40,524 bases of DNA from CAZTAK01 sp964611585. Lineage in GTDB: Bacteria; Pseudomonadota; Alphaproteobacteria; SHVP01. Below the pieces are notes generated by a model. That model was given only the letters and a program-made list of their open reading frames with translations, had not been told where the DNA came from and did no database searches. The position numbers were made by a program, and so were the translations under genes. Shown here one piece after another: positions 24,334-31,971 of this stretch. The stretch lies in contig CAZTAK010000017.1 in NCBI GenBank assembly GCA_964611585.1, forward strand, positions 1 to 40,524, read 5' to 3'. The stretch's first letter is position 1. Every line of letters starts with the position of its first letter.

Positions 24334-25194
24334 GAGCCGGCCGGTCCAACAGGCGCGGGCAAGAGAGAACTGGCGCTTGAGCGGAGAGACGGCGAGAGCC
24401 GGCGAGAACGGATCGTTACCGGCTGCGTCCAGTCGTCGAAGGTAGAGCGCGCCAAGCACTGCGGGCAAAAGTGCAGGACGGACCCGGCGCGGCGCCGCTT
24501 TGGCACCGGCGCTCGTTTCCGCAAGGAGCGTGCGCGCGCGATCGAGGACCGGCGCTACGGCGCGTCCGAGACCGGCATGCGCCCGGCCTTCGAAAAGGTC
24601 CGCCGCGGGTATTCCCGCATTGTCGAGCAGGTCGGCGGGAAGATAGATCCGCCGATCGGCAGCGTGGAACGGCACTGCGCGCATCAAACCGGTGAGGGCG
24701 AAGGCGGTTCCCGCCGCCTCGGCGGCGCCGGCCATACCAGTATCAGGCGACTCCAGGACGTTGACCCAGAGACGCATCAGCGAACCGGAGGTGCCGCGGG
24801 CATACGCCTCGAGGTCATCCAGTGTCGCGGGCGGCATTTCGCGATGATCGGCGTCGCGCGCGTCGATCATTTGCGCCAGCTTGGCCTTATCCAGCTGATG
24901 GCGTCGGTCCGCACCCGAGAGCGCGACCAGGACCGGATGATCGTCAACCCGGCCCGCAAGTGCGTCAATCGCTTCGCGCCACCACAGGCGGCGCAGGTCG
25001 GCGAGCGCCGGCTCGCGCACGGTTTCCGGGATACGGGCGAGTTCGAGGTTGAAGGCGCACAGCGCGAGAAGCGCGGGCTGGGCCTGCCGGGGGGCAAACA
25101 GGGCGCACAGGTAGCGGTCGTAGTCGTGGCGCCGGACTTCGGCGGCGCAATGCGCCCGCGCGTCGGCGGCATTCAGGGGCACGCGCGCCTGCAT
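24331..25194 (-). CDS. Squalene/phytoene synthase-family protein lacking the first Asp motif (NDUFAF6-like)
   Basis: The 287-residue protein has the all-helical squalene/phytoene synthase fold: YLCALFAPRQAQPALLALCAFN (28-49), WWREAIDAL (71-79), and the family's RRIYLPADLLDNAGI. The position that in true synthases carries the first DxxxD (in YCRxVDD) reads AFNLELARI, without aspartates, so prenyl condensation is unlikely. Human NDUFAF6 is a catalytically uncertain member of this family needed for complex I, and alphaproteobacterial homologs sit beside secDF and the Mth938 gene, as here. The ATG at 25194 gives the usual N-terminus; upstream codons to 25299 would run through a promoter. No strong ribosome site. 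Convergent with the Sec operon. Confidence 0.8.
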   Translation of the reverse strand: MQARVPLNAADARAHCAAEVRRHDYDRYLCALFAPRQAQPALLALCAFNLELARIPETVREPALADLRRLWWREAIDALAGRVDDHPVLVALSGADRRHQLDKAKLAQMIDARDADHREMPPATLDDLEAYARGTSGSLMRLWVNVLESPDTGMAGAAEAAGTAFALTGLMRAVPFHAADRRIYLPADLLDNAGIPAADLFEGRAHAGLGRAVAPVLDRARTLLAETSAGAKAAPRRVRPALLPAVLGALYLRRLDAAGNDPFSPALAVSPLKRQFSLARACWTGRL

Positions 25195-25217
25195 CGAAGA
25201 GCGGTCGCCGCGGCTTC

Positions 25218-25247
25218 TTGCAGTACCAACAGCGGATCGGGTATATT
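25218..25247 (+). promoter_or_regulatory. Candidate promoter for the PuuD-like gene
   Basis: TTGCAG (25218-25223), 18 bases, TATATT (25242-25247). A second TTGACC occurs at about 25264 without a clear partner. The leader to the ATG at 25314 would be about 60 bases. Confidence 0.45.
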
Positions 25248-25313
25248 GGTGTTTCGCATCAATTGACCTACTACATATTGTGGTTATTTTCGCTTCCAAA
25301 GGGGGATAAACAA

Positions 25314-25928
25314 ATGGCCGGACTGCTTGCGAACCTGCGTTCCACGGTGATCTCAGGGATCATTCTGGCAATCATCATGATCATCGTGGTCGTCATTTGG
25401 TACCCCGATACCAATGCCTTCGACCTTGGCAGCACGGATTGGTGGACCTTTTTCGTGCGCTGGCTCCATGTGCTTTCGGGCGTCATGTGGATTGGGCTGT
25501 TGTGGTACTTCAACTTCGTCCAGATCCCCAACATGGCAAGTATTCCGGACGAGCAAAAGCCGGCCATCAGCAAGGTCATCGCGCCGTCAGCCCTGTTCTG
25601 GTTCCGTTGGGGGGCGATGGGCACCATCGTCACCGGCGTTATCCTCGCGATCCTCAACGACTATTTCGTTGGCGCCCTGCTGATCGGTCTCGAAAGCGGC
25701 GTTCCCAAGGATACCGCGATCGGCATCGGCATGTGGCTGGGCGCGATCATGTGGTTCAACGTCTGGTTCATCATCTGGCCCAACCAGAAAAAGGCGCTCG
25801 GTATTGTCGAGGTGGACGCCGACACCAAGGCGAAGGCCGGGCGTACGGCGATGCTGTTTTCACGCACCAACACGCTGCTATCGATCCCGATGCTCTACGC
25901 CATGGTTTCTGCGCAGAACCTCTATTGA
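25314..25928 (+). CDS. PuuD-type (Urate_ox_N) integral membrane protein without cytochrome c domain
   Basis: A 204-residue membrane protein with about five hydrophobic segments (11-29, 45-65, 93-113, 135-155, 181-200). WTFFVRWLHVLSGVMWIGLLWYFNF, PSALFWFRWGAMGTIVTG and MWFNVWFIIWPNQKKALGI are typical of the N-terminal membrane domain of urate hydroxylase PuuD. His52 could bind heme. In PuuD this domain is followed by a cytochrome c; none is present here or nearby and no purine genes surround it, so urate oxidation should not be assumed. AAAGGGGG precedes the ATG by 8 bases, a very strong ribosome site, and a strong terminator follows, so it is probably a well-expressed single-gene unit. Some databases mislabel this family as antitermination NusG. 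Confidence 0.75.
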   Translation: MAGLLANLRSTVISGIILAIIMIIVVVIWYPDTNAFDLGSTDWWTFFVRWLHVLSGVMWIGLLWYFNFVQIPNMASIPDEQKPAISKVIAPSALFWFRWGAMGTIVTGVILAILNDYFVGALLIGLESGVPKDTAIGIGMWLGAIMWFNVWFIIWPNQKKALGIVEVDADTKAKAGRTAMLFSRTNTLLSIPMLYAMVSAQNLY

Positions 25929-25965
25929 ACAACTGCCCCGGAAAACGCGGGGAGTGCTTGGTTGA

Positions 25966-25993
25966 AAGGGGCCTTCGGGCCCCCTTCTTTTTT
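25966..25993 (+). terminator. Strong intrinsic terminator with UUCG tetraloop
   Basis: AAGGGGCC, loop TTCG, GGCCCCCTT, then CTTTTTT: a GC-rich stem with one bulged C and the very stable C(UUCG)G closing, followed by a T-tract. It lies about 38 bases after the PuuD-like stop. This is the clearest rho-independent terminator in the window. Confidence 0.9.
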
Positions 25994-26062
25994 GTCCGGC
26001 GGCGGCGCTCGGTGGTCTGACTCCGACCGTTCGATCCTTCGCTGTCCGCCCGTACCCCTGGG

Positions 26063-27415
26063 TCAGATTCTAGGCGCCGGGGTCAGCCGATTCGGCGGCG
26101 GCGTGCCGAGCCAGGCGTCGAGGTCGGCAAGGGCGCGGGCGCTGTATGCCGGTTTGCGCTGGACGCGCTTGATGCGTCCTTCAAGTGGGGGAAACAGGCC
26201 GAAGTTGATGTTCATCGGCTGGAAAGTTTCGGCTTCGGCGCCGCCGGTGATGTGGTTCAGAAGCGCACCCAGTGCCGTGGTTGCAGGCGGCGGTTGCCAC
26301 GCCCGTTCGAGCCGTTGCGCCGCCGCCATAAGGCCCGTCAGCAGACCGCAGGCTGCGCTCTCGAGATAGCCCTCAACGCCAGCGATCTGGCCCGAAAACC
26401 GCAGCCTCGGATCGGCCTTGAGCCGCAATTGGGCGTCGAGCAGCGTCGGGCTGTTGAGAAACGTATTGCGGTGAATTCCGCCGAGGCGTGCGAACTCGGC
26501 CCGTTCCAGCCCCGGAATCATGCGGAAAACGCGCTTCTGCTCGCCGTGCTTCAGCTTGGTTTGAAACCCCACCATGTTGAACAGCGTGCCCAGCGCGTTG
26601 TCCTGGCGCAGTTGCACCACGGCGTGGGCCTTGGTGTCCTCGTGCGGGTTGGTGAGCCCGACCGGCTTCATCGGTCCGTGCGCCAGCGTTTCGCGACCGC
26701 GCGCCGCCATCACTTCGATCGGCAAACAGCCCTCGAAATAAGGGGTGTCGCGCTCCCAATCGTGGAACTCGGTGTATTCCCCCTCGATCAGCGCATCGAT
26801 GAAGGCATGGTACTGCTCGCGCGAGAGGGGACAGTTGATGTAGTCCTTGCCACCCTTGTCATAGCGCGACTGAAACCATGCCCGCGAAAAATCGATCGAT
26901 TCACGGTGAACGATCGGGGCGATGGCATCGAAGAAGGCGAGCGACTCCTCGCCGGTGAGAGTGCGGATCGCCTGCGCCAGCGGCTCCGAGGTCAAGGGAC
27001 CGGTGGCGACGATCACCGAATCCCATTCCGCGGGTGGCAGGCCGGCAATCTCCTCGCGCCGAATATCGATTAGCGCTTCGTGTTGCAGCGCCGCCTCGAC
27101 CTCGGCCGCGAACTCGTCGCGGTCCACCGCCAGCGCCGAGCCGGCCGGCACCCGGGTGCCGTCTGCCGCACGCATGATAAGCGACCCGCAGCGCCGCATC
27201 TCTTCGTGCAGTAGTCCGACCGCGTTCTTTTCGGCATCGTCGGAGCGGAACGAATTGGAGCACACGAGTTCTGCAAGCCGCGCCGACACGTGCGCCTCGG
27301 TCCCGCGCAGGGGCCGCATTTCGTGCAGCACGACAGGCACGCCGCCGCGCGCGATCTGCCATGCGGCCTCGCTGCCGGCGAGCCCGCCGCCGATGATGTG
27401 AACCGGGTTCGTCAT
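26063..27415 (-). CDS. trmFO: Folate-dependent tRNA (uracil-5)-methyltransferase TrmFO
   Basis: TrmFO uses methylene-tetrahydrofolate and FADH2 to make 5-methyluridine at position 54 of tRNA. The 450-residue product opens with the FAD dinucleotide fold VHIIGGGLAGSEAAWQIA (5-22), continues HEMRPLRGTEAH, the cysteine-bearing LVCSNSFRSDDAEKNAVGLLHEEMRR, and ends with the GQIAGVEGYLESAACGLLTGL block, whose cysteine lies in the catalytic region. GidA-like proteins are excluded by size and by these TrmFO blocks. The start ATG at 27415 is clear. It is divergent from the small membrane gene and converges with the terminator of the PuuD-like gene. Confidence 0.95.
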   Translation of the reverse strand: MTNPVHIIGGGLAGSEAAWQIARGGVPVVLHEMRPLRGTEAHVSARLAELVCSNSFRSDDAEKNAVGLLHEEMRRCGSLIMRAADGTRVPAGSALAVDRDEFAAEVEAALQHEALIDIRREEIAGLPPAEWDSVIVATGPLTSEPLAQAIRTLTGEESLAFFDAIAPIVHRESIDFSRAWFQSRYDKGGKDYINCPLSREQYHAFIDALIEGEYTEFHDWERDTPYFEGCLPIEVMAARGRETLAHGPMKPVGLTNPHEDTKAHAVVQLRQDNALGTLFNMVGFQTKLKHGEQKRVFRMIPGLERAEFARLGGIHRNTFLNSPTLLDAQLRLKADPRLRFSGQIAGVEGYLESAACGLLTGLMAAAQRLERAWQPPPATTALGALLNHITGGAEAETFQPMNINFGLFPPLEGRIKRVQRKPAYSARALADLDAWLGTPPPNRLTPAPRI

Positions 27416-27462
27416 GGCACCAGCGTAACCGAGCCGGCGCGCTCCGCCAATTCCGCATCGGC

Positions 27463-27490
27463 TTGCGGCGCGCGCCTGCGCCCCTTAACT
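27463..27490 (+). promoter_or_regulatory. Candidate promoter of the small membrane gene, probably leaderless
   Basis: TTGCGG (27463-27468), 16 bases, TTAACT (27485-27490), TCGGCCC, then ATG at 27498. Transcription would begin at the A of the start codon or within a base of it. No ribosome site precedes the ATG. Confidence 0.4.
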
Positions 27491-27497
27491 TCGGCCC

Positions 27498-27752
27498 ATG
27501 CGCATCTGGGGCAGGGACAAACGGGGCTACGGGCAGGGCGCGCCGGCGTTCCGGTTCTCGCAGCTGCCGCCGGCGCGGCGCGGGCGCATGTTGCGGAACC
27601 TGGCGCTGATCTTCCTGATCGTCGGCTTCCTGCTGGTGCTCCTCAACCCCGAAAACGACGGCCCCGGCATGGCGCTCGGGCTGATTGGCGTCGTCGTGTG
27701 GATCTACGCCCTGATCCTGACCCTGCGCGGGCTGAGAGACAGGGAGAGGTAG
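27498..27752 (+). CDS. Small two-helix membrane protein of unknown function
   Basis: An 84-residue protein. A basic N-terminus (MRIWGRDKRGYGQGAPAF, then LPPARRGRML) leads into two hydrophobic helices, about 35-49 (ALIFLIVGFLLVLL) and 59-76 (LGLIGVVVWIYALILTL), separated by a short acidic loop (NPENDGPG) and ending in a charged LRDRER. The positive N-terminus suggests that both ends lie in the cytoplasm. I do not recognise the family. Reading frame, hydrophobic pattern and a possible leaderless promoter support a real gene; it is divergent from trmFO and followed by the repeat at 27771. Confidence 0.6.
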   Translation: MRIWGRDKRGYGQGAPAFRFSQLPPARRGRMLRNLALIFLIVGFLLVLLNPENDGPGMALGLIGVVVWIYALILTLRGLRDRER

Positions 27753-27770
27753 GGCCTCGCGCCTGGAGCA

Positions 27771-27900
27771 GCATCCGTTCAGATGGAATCGCTTTCGGCG
27801 ATCACTGAACGGATAAAGCTGCTCTATCTTCTTGAAGTGGAGAGCAATTTTGCCCGAAGGGCTTGACCCGCGCCGGTTCAATCCCTTCGGATATTGCTCT
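27771..27900 (+). repeat. Copy 2 of the dispersed 130-base structured repeat
   Basis: This copy begins with a nested hairpin: GAGCAGCATCCGTTCAG (from 27766) pairs with CTGAACGGATAAAGCTGCTC (to 27824) and encloses ATCGC-TTTCG-GCGAT. The second half has AGAGCAAT...CCCGAAGGG pairing imperfectly with CCCTTCGGATATTGCTCT (27883-27900). It lies in the intergenic space between the small membrane gene and the end of uvrA, and aligns end to end with 9784-9913 in inverted orientation. Confidence 0.75.
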
Positions 27901-27920
27901 GGCGCGCGAAGCCGCGAGCG

Positions 27921-30900
27921 TTATCCCCGCCTGGCGGTCCGTCGCGTGCGCTTGGTGGCGGCGCGGCGCGGTAATTTCGCAGGTGATTTGGCGCCGCGCG
28001 CAGCGGTCCTCTTTGCCGCCGGTTTCTTGGTTGCGGTGGCTTGTTTTTTCGCCGCCGGTTTCTTGGCCACGGGCTTCCTGGAGTTGCCTTTCGGTTTCGC
28101 CGCCGCCACGCGCGACCGTTTCGTGCCGGACCTCTTGGTTTTCGCCGTCGTGCCGGTGCTGGCTGCGGTATTTTTTGCTCTGGGGCGGGCGCGACCCAAA
28201 TATTCTTTCAGGTACTGGCCGGTATAGCTCGACTTCACGCCGGCCACATCCTCCGGTGTGCCCTCGGCGACGATGCGGCCGCCCTTGTCGCCGCCCTCGG
28301 GGCCGAGATCGACAATCCAGTCGGCTGTCTTGATGACCTCGAGGTTATGTTCGATGACCACCACCGTATTTCCGGTATCGACCAGCGCATGCAACACGTC
28401 GAGGAGCTTGCGGATGTCGTCGAAATGCAGACCCGTGGTGGGCTCGTCCAGAATATAGAGCGTCTGCCCGGTGGCGCGCCGCGACAGCTCCTTGGCCAGT
28501 TTGACGCGCTGCGCCTCGCCGCCCGAGAGCGTCGTCGCTTGCTGGCCGACATGGATGTACCCGAGCCCGACCTTCCGCAACGTCACCAGCTTGTCGCGGA
28601 TTGCCGGCACCGCCGAGAAAAAATCCGCTGCGTCGTCCACCGTCATGTCGAGAATGTCGGCGATGGATTTGGTCTTGAAGTGAATCTCCAGGGTCTCGCG
28701 GTTGTAGCGCCGGCCCTTGCAGACATCGCATTGCACATAGATGTCCGGCAGGAAGTGCATCTCGATCTTGATCAGGCCGTCGCCCTGGCAGGCCTCGCAC
28801 CGTCCACCCTTGACGTTGAACGAAAACCGTCCCGGCTTGTAGCCGCGCGCGATCGATTCGGGCAGGCTGGCGAACCACTCGCGTATCGGCGTGAACGCGC
28901 CGGTATAGGTGGCGGGGTTGGAGCGCGGCGTTCGCCCAATCGGCGACTGGTCGATGTCGACCACCTTGTCGAGGAATTCCATGCCTTCGATGGAGTCATG
29001 GGCGCCGGGGGTGGTGCGGGCGTTGTTAAGCCTGCGCGCCAGCGCCTTGTACAGCGTCTCCACAATCAACGTCGATTTGCCGCCACCGGAAACACCGGTG
29101 ACGCAGATGAAGGTGCCGACCGGAAACGACACATCAATCTGTTGCAGGTTGTTTTCCGTGGCGCCGCGCACGGTAAGCGTCTGAGTAAGCTTTCCCGGCC
29201 GGCGCGCCGCCGGCACCGGCACTTCGCGTTTTCCGGTGAGGTACTGGCCGGTGAGGCTCGCCTTCGATTTCAAGATTCTTGCAGGCGGGCCCTCGGCGAC
29301 GATTTCGCCGCCATGCTTGCCCGCGCCCGGGCCCATGTCGACGACGTAATCAGCGGCACGAATCGCCTCTTCGTCGTGCTCGACCACGATCACCGTGTTG
29401 CCGAGATCGCGCAGGTTTTCCAGCGTGTCCAGAAGCCGCCGGTTGTCGCGCTGGTGGAGCCCGATGGAGGGCTCGTCCAGTACGTAAAGCACGCCCGTCA
29501 ATCCCGACCCGATCTGGGAAGCGAGCCGGATGCGCTGGCTTTCGCCGCCCGACAGCGTGCCGGCGGTGCGCGACAGCGTCAGGTATTCGAGGCCGACGTT
29601 GACCAGAAAGCCGAGGCGCTCGTTGATTTCCTTTAGTATTCGCTCGGCGATCTCGCGCTGCTTTGCGGTCAGATTCGGCGGCAGTACGCGGAACCACCCT
29701 GCGGCGCGATCGATCGACATTTCGGTGACTTCGCCGACGTGCAGCCCCGCGATCTTGACCGCCAACGCCTCGGGTTTGAGACGGTATCCCTGGCATGTTT
29801 CGCACAGGGTCTCGTTCTGATACCGCGCCATTTCCTCGCGGATCCACGACGATTCAGTTTCCCGCCAGCGCCGTTCCATGTTGGGGACGATTCCCTCGAA
29901 CGGTTTGGTCGTCGAATACGTGCGGTCGCCGTCGTCGTAGGTGAGCGTCACCCGGTCCTTGCCGGTGCCCCACAGGATGGAATCCTGCACCTTGTTAGGC
30001 AGGTCCTCGAACGGATCGTTCATCGACACCTTGAAGTGCCGTGCCAGGCTTTCAAGAGTCTGGATGTAGTAAGGCGAAGACGATTTCGACCAGGGTGCGA
30101 TGGCGCCGTTGCGCAGAGACCGGCGCGCATCGGGCACGACCAGTTCGGGATCGAAATAGATATCGGTTCCGAGGCCGTCGCAATCAGGGCAAGCGCCGAA
30201 GGGATTGTTGAAGGAAAACAGGCGGGGCTCGATTTCCTCGATGGTGAAACCCGACACCGGGCAGGCGAACTTGGATGAAAAGATGGTGCGCTCGCCCGAG
30301 TCGGCATCCTCGGCGATGGCGAGCCCGTCGGCGGCCAAAAGCGCGGTCTCGAAACTGTCGGCCAGGCGCGATCCAAGGTCATCCCGCACCACCAGCCTGT
30401 CCACCACCACTTCGATGTCGTGCTTGATCTTCTTGTTGAGGGCGGGAACGTTCTCGATCTCGTACAGGGTCCCGTCCACCTTGACGCGCTGAAAGCCTTT
30501 CTTGAGCAAGTCGGCCAGTTCCTTGCGGTACTCGCCTTTGCGGCCGCGCACGATCGGCGCCAGCAGATAAAGCCGTTTGCCTTCCGGCATCGACAGCACC
30601 CGGTCAACCATAAGGCTGACGGTTTGGCTTTCAATCGGCAGACCGGTGGCGGGCGAGTAGGGGATGCCGATGCGCGCATACAACAGCCGCAGGTAGTCGT
30701 AGATTTCAGTGACGGTGCCGACGGTCGAACGCGGATTGCGCGAGGTGGTCTTCTGCTCGATCGAAATGGCGGGCGAGAGCCCCTCGATCGATTCGACATC
30801 GGGCTTCTGCATCAGTTCCAGGAACTGGCGCGCATAGGCCGACAGGCTTTCGACATAGCGGCGCTGGCCTTCGGCATAGATCGTATCGAATGCCAGCGAG

Positions 30901-31091
30901 GACTTGCCCGACCCTGACAGGCCGGTCAGCATCACCAGCTTGTTGCGCGGGATATCGACGTCGATGCCTTTGAGATTGTGCTCGCGGGCGCCGCGGATAA
31001 CGATCGATTTATGGTCGGCGGATCGTCTAGTGGGTGATTTGCGGGCGGGCACGGATATGCTCGGGCTCGTCGGGGGTCCAAAGGGCAACAC
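27921..31091 (-). CDS. uvrA: Excinuclease ABC subunit A with histone-H1-like C-terminal tail
   Basis: UvrA finds DNA damage with UvrB in nucleotide excision repair. Motifs: Walker A GLSGSGKSS (57-65), the first zinc module, signature LSGGESQRIRLASQIGSGL with DEPSIGLH, second Walker A GVSGGGKST, second zinc module CEACQGDG...CDVCKGRR, and LSGGEAQRVKLAKELS with DEPTTGLH. The first zinc module reads CPVSGF then CPDC, so one of four usual cysteines is Ser. Length is 1056; the last about 90 residues are a Lys/Ala/Arg/Pro tail with PAKK-type repeats that the family core lacks. The reported start is a GTG at 31091; GTG at 31052 is equally possible, since family similarity begins near residue 28. Divergent from ssb. 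Confidence 0.96.
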   Translation of the reverse strand: MLPFGPPTSPSISVPARKSPTRRSADHKSIVIRGAREHNLKGIDVDIPRNKLVMLTGLSGSGKSSLAFDTIYAEGQRRYVESLSAYARQFLELMQKPDVESIEGLSPAISIEQKTTSRNPRSTVGTVTEIYDYLRLLYARIGIPYSPATGLPIESQTVSLMVDRVLSMPEGKRLYLLAPIVRGRKGEYRKELADLLKKGFQRVKVDGTLYEIENVPALNKKIKHDIEVVVDRLVVRDDLGSRLADSFETALLAADGLAIAEDADSGERTIFSSKFACPVSGFTIEEIEPRLFSFNNPFGACPDCDGLGTDIYFDPELVVPDARRSLRNGAIAPWSKSSSPYYIQTLESLARHFKVSMNDPFEDLPNKVQDSILWGTGKDRVTLTYDDGDRTYSTTKPFEGIVPNMERRWRETESSWIREEMARYQNETLCETCQGYRLKPEALAVKIAGLHVGEVTEMSIDRAAGWFRVLPPNLTAKQREIAERILKEINERLGFLVNVGLEYLTLSRTAGTLSGGESQRIRLASQIGSGLTGVLYVLDEPSIGLHQRDNRRLLDTLENLRDLGNTVIVVEHDEEAIRAADYVVDMGPGAGKHGGEIVAEGPPARILKSKASLTGQYLTGKREVPVPAARRPGKLTQTLTVRGATENNLQQIDVSFPVGTFICVTGVSGGGKSTLIVETLYKALARRLNNARTTPGAHDSIEGMEFLDKVVDIDQSPIGRTPRSNPATYTGAFTPIREWFASLPESIARGYKPGRFSFNVKGGRCEACQGDGLIKIEMHFLPDIYVQCDVCKGRRYNRETLEIHFKTKSIADILDMTVDDAADFFSAVPAIRDKLVTLRKVGLGYIHVGQQATTLSGGEAQRVKLAKELSRRATGQTLYILDEPTTGLHFDDIRKLLDVLHALVDTGNTVVVIEHNLEVIKTADWIVDLGPEGGDKGGRIVAEGTPEDVAGVKSSYTGQYLKEYLGRARPRAKNTAASTGTTAKTKRSGTKRSRVAAAKPKGNSRKPVAKKPAAKKQATATKKPAAKRTAARGAKSPAKLPRRAATKRTRRTARRG

Positions 31092-31223
31092 ACGACTATA
31101 CGCCAGTCGGGCCGGAAATTCGCAAATTCGGCTGCCTGGCGGCGACCGCCGAAAAATGGGTGGCCGGGCCCCGGTTCTCTACCTGTGGATAACTGTGCGG
31201 TGGCGGCCACGCCTGCCAGTCCC

Positions 31224-31235
31224 TAAACTGCGGCC
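31224..31235 (+). promoter_or_regulatory. Possible -10 element and discriminator for ssb
   Basis: TAAACT (31224-31229) followed by GCGGCC matches the -10 plus CGGCC pattern seen before yajC, dgt and queA. No convincing -35 was found, so this is weak. The leader would be about 33 bases. No LexA box of the GTTC-N7-GTTC type was found in the uvrA-ssb gap. Confidence 0.25.
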
Positions 31236-31268
31236 CCATACCCGCGCCTTCGCAACAAGGAATTAGTC

Positions 31269-31721
31269 ATGGCAGGAAGCGTCAACAAGGTCATCCTGGT
31301 CGGAAATCTCGGGCGCGACCCGGAAGTGCGGCAGACCCAGGACGGGCGGCCGATCGTTCAGCTATCGGTAGCGACGTCCGAGACCTGGCGCGACAAGGGA
31401 TCGGGCGAGCGGCGCGAACGCACCGAATGGCACCGGGTCGTGATCTTCAACGAGAACCTCTGCCGCGTCGCGCAGGATTACCTTACCAAGGGCCGCAAGG
31501 TGTACCTCGAGGGCACGCTGCAAACCCGCAAATGGCAGGATCAAACCGGTAACGACCGCTATACCACCGAGGTGGTGCTGGGGCGCTTTCGCGGCGAACT
31601 GCAAATTCTCGATAGCCGCGGCTCGCAGGGCGGCGAAGTGCCCGCGGGCGCCCCGGATGCCGTCGAGGCCCCCGGCGAGGCCTCGCTTGGCGCCGATCTC
31701 GACGACGAGATTCCGTTCTAG
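31269..31721 (+). CDS. ssb: Single-stranded DNA-binding protein
   Basis: A 150-residue SSB. The OB-fold domain covers residues about 1-110, with SVNKVILVGNLGRDPEVR, FSVATSE-like LSVATSETWRDK, TEWHRVVIFNENLCRVAQDYLTKGRKVYLEGTLQTRKWQD and the following beta strand. A short, Gly/Pro/Ala-rich linker leads to the acidic DLDDEIPF tip, which binds partner proteins in replication and repair. The ATG at 31269 follows CAACAAGGAATTAGTC, with AAGGA 9 bases before the start. uvrA-ssb divergence is common in proteobacteria. Confidence 0.97.
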   Translation: MAGSVNKVILVGNLGRDPEVRQTQDGRPIVQLSVATSETWRDKGSGERRERTEWHRVVIFNENLCRVAQDYLTKGRKVYLEGTLQTRKWQDQTGNDRYTTEVVLGRFRGELQILDSRGSQGGEVPAGAPDAVEAPGEASLGADLDDEIPF

Positions 31722-31786
31722 GGGGGCGACTGGCAGCCTGTCCGAACGCCCGCGCGAACCCGGCCCGCATACGCTGATGGTACGCA

Positions 31787-31818
31787 TGCCCTGACGTCTG
31801 GCGCCACTGCCCTGACGT
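31787..31818. repeat. Direct repeat TGCCCTGACGT, 21-base period
   Basis: TGCCCTGACGT occurs at 31787-31797 and again at 31808-31818, 21 bases apart start to start, or two helical turns. It lies in the 250-base gap between ssb and the MFS gene. It could be a tandem operator; nothing else supports that. Confidence 0.4.
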
Positions 31819-31971
31819 GAAAGGTCGCCCGAATCCTCGGACCGGGTCTCACAGGCGTTTCCGCTGCGCGCAGGCGGCCTCCAGCAACTCGATGGGGCCC
31901 TCTCAAACCGGGTCTCGGCCGCACGCCGGACCTGATACAGTCGCGCCTCCTCGTCTCCCGTCAGGCCGCAC

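Noticed and set aside
24331..25194. Hopanoid or carotenoid biosynthesis enzyme
   Set aside because: The first Asp-rich motif is absent and no hpn or crt genes are nearby; context fits the NDUFAF6-like group better.
25314..25928. Annotating this gene as urate hydroxylase
   Set aside because: Only the membrane domain is present; the cytochrome c domain and any purine genes are missing.
28041..29636. 531-codon open frame on the plus strand
   Set aside because: It is the antisense shadow of uvrA, whose ATPase motifs are unambiguous.
31092..31268. LexA (SOS) box between uvrA and ssb
   Set aside because: GTTC at about 31174 is followed after seven bases by GTGG, not GTTC; no full GTTC-N7-GTTC was found on either strand.
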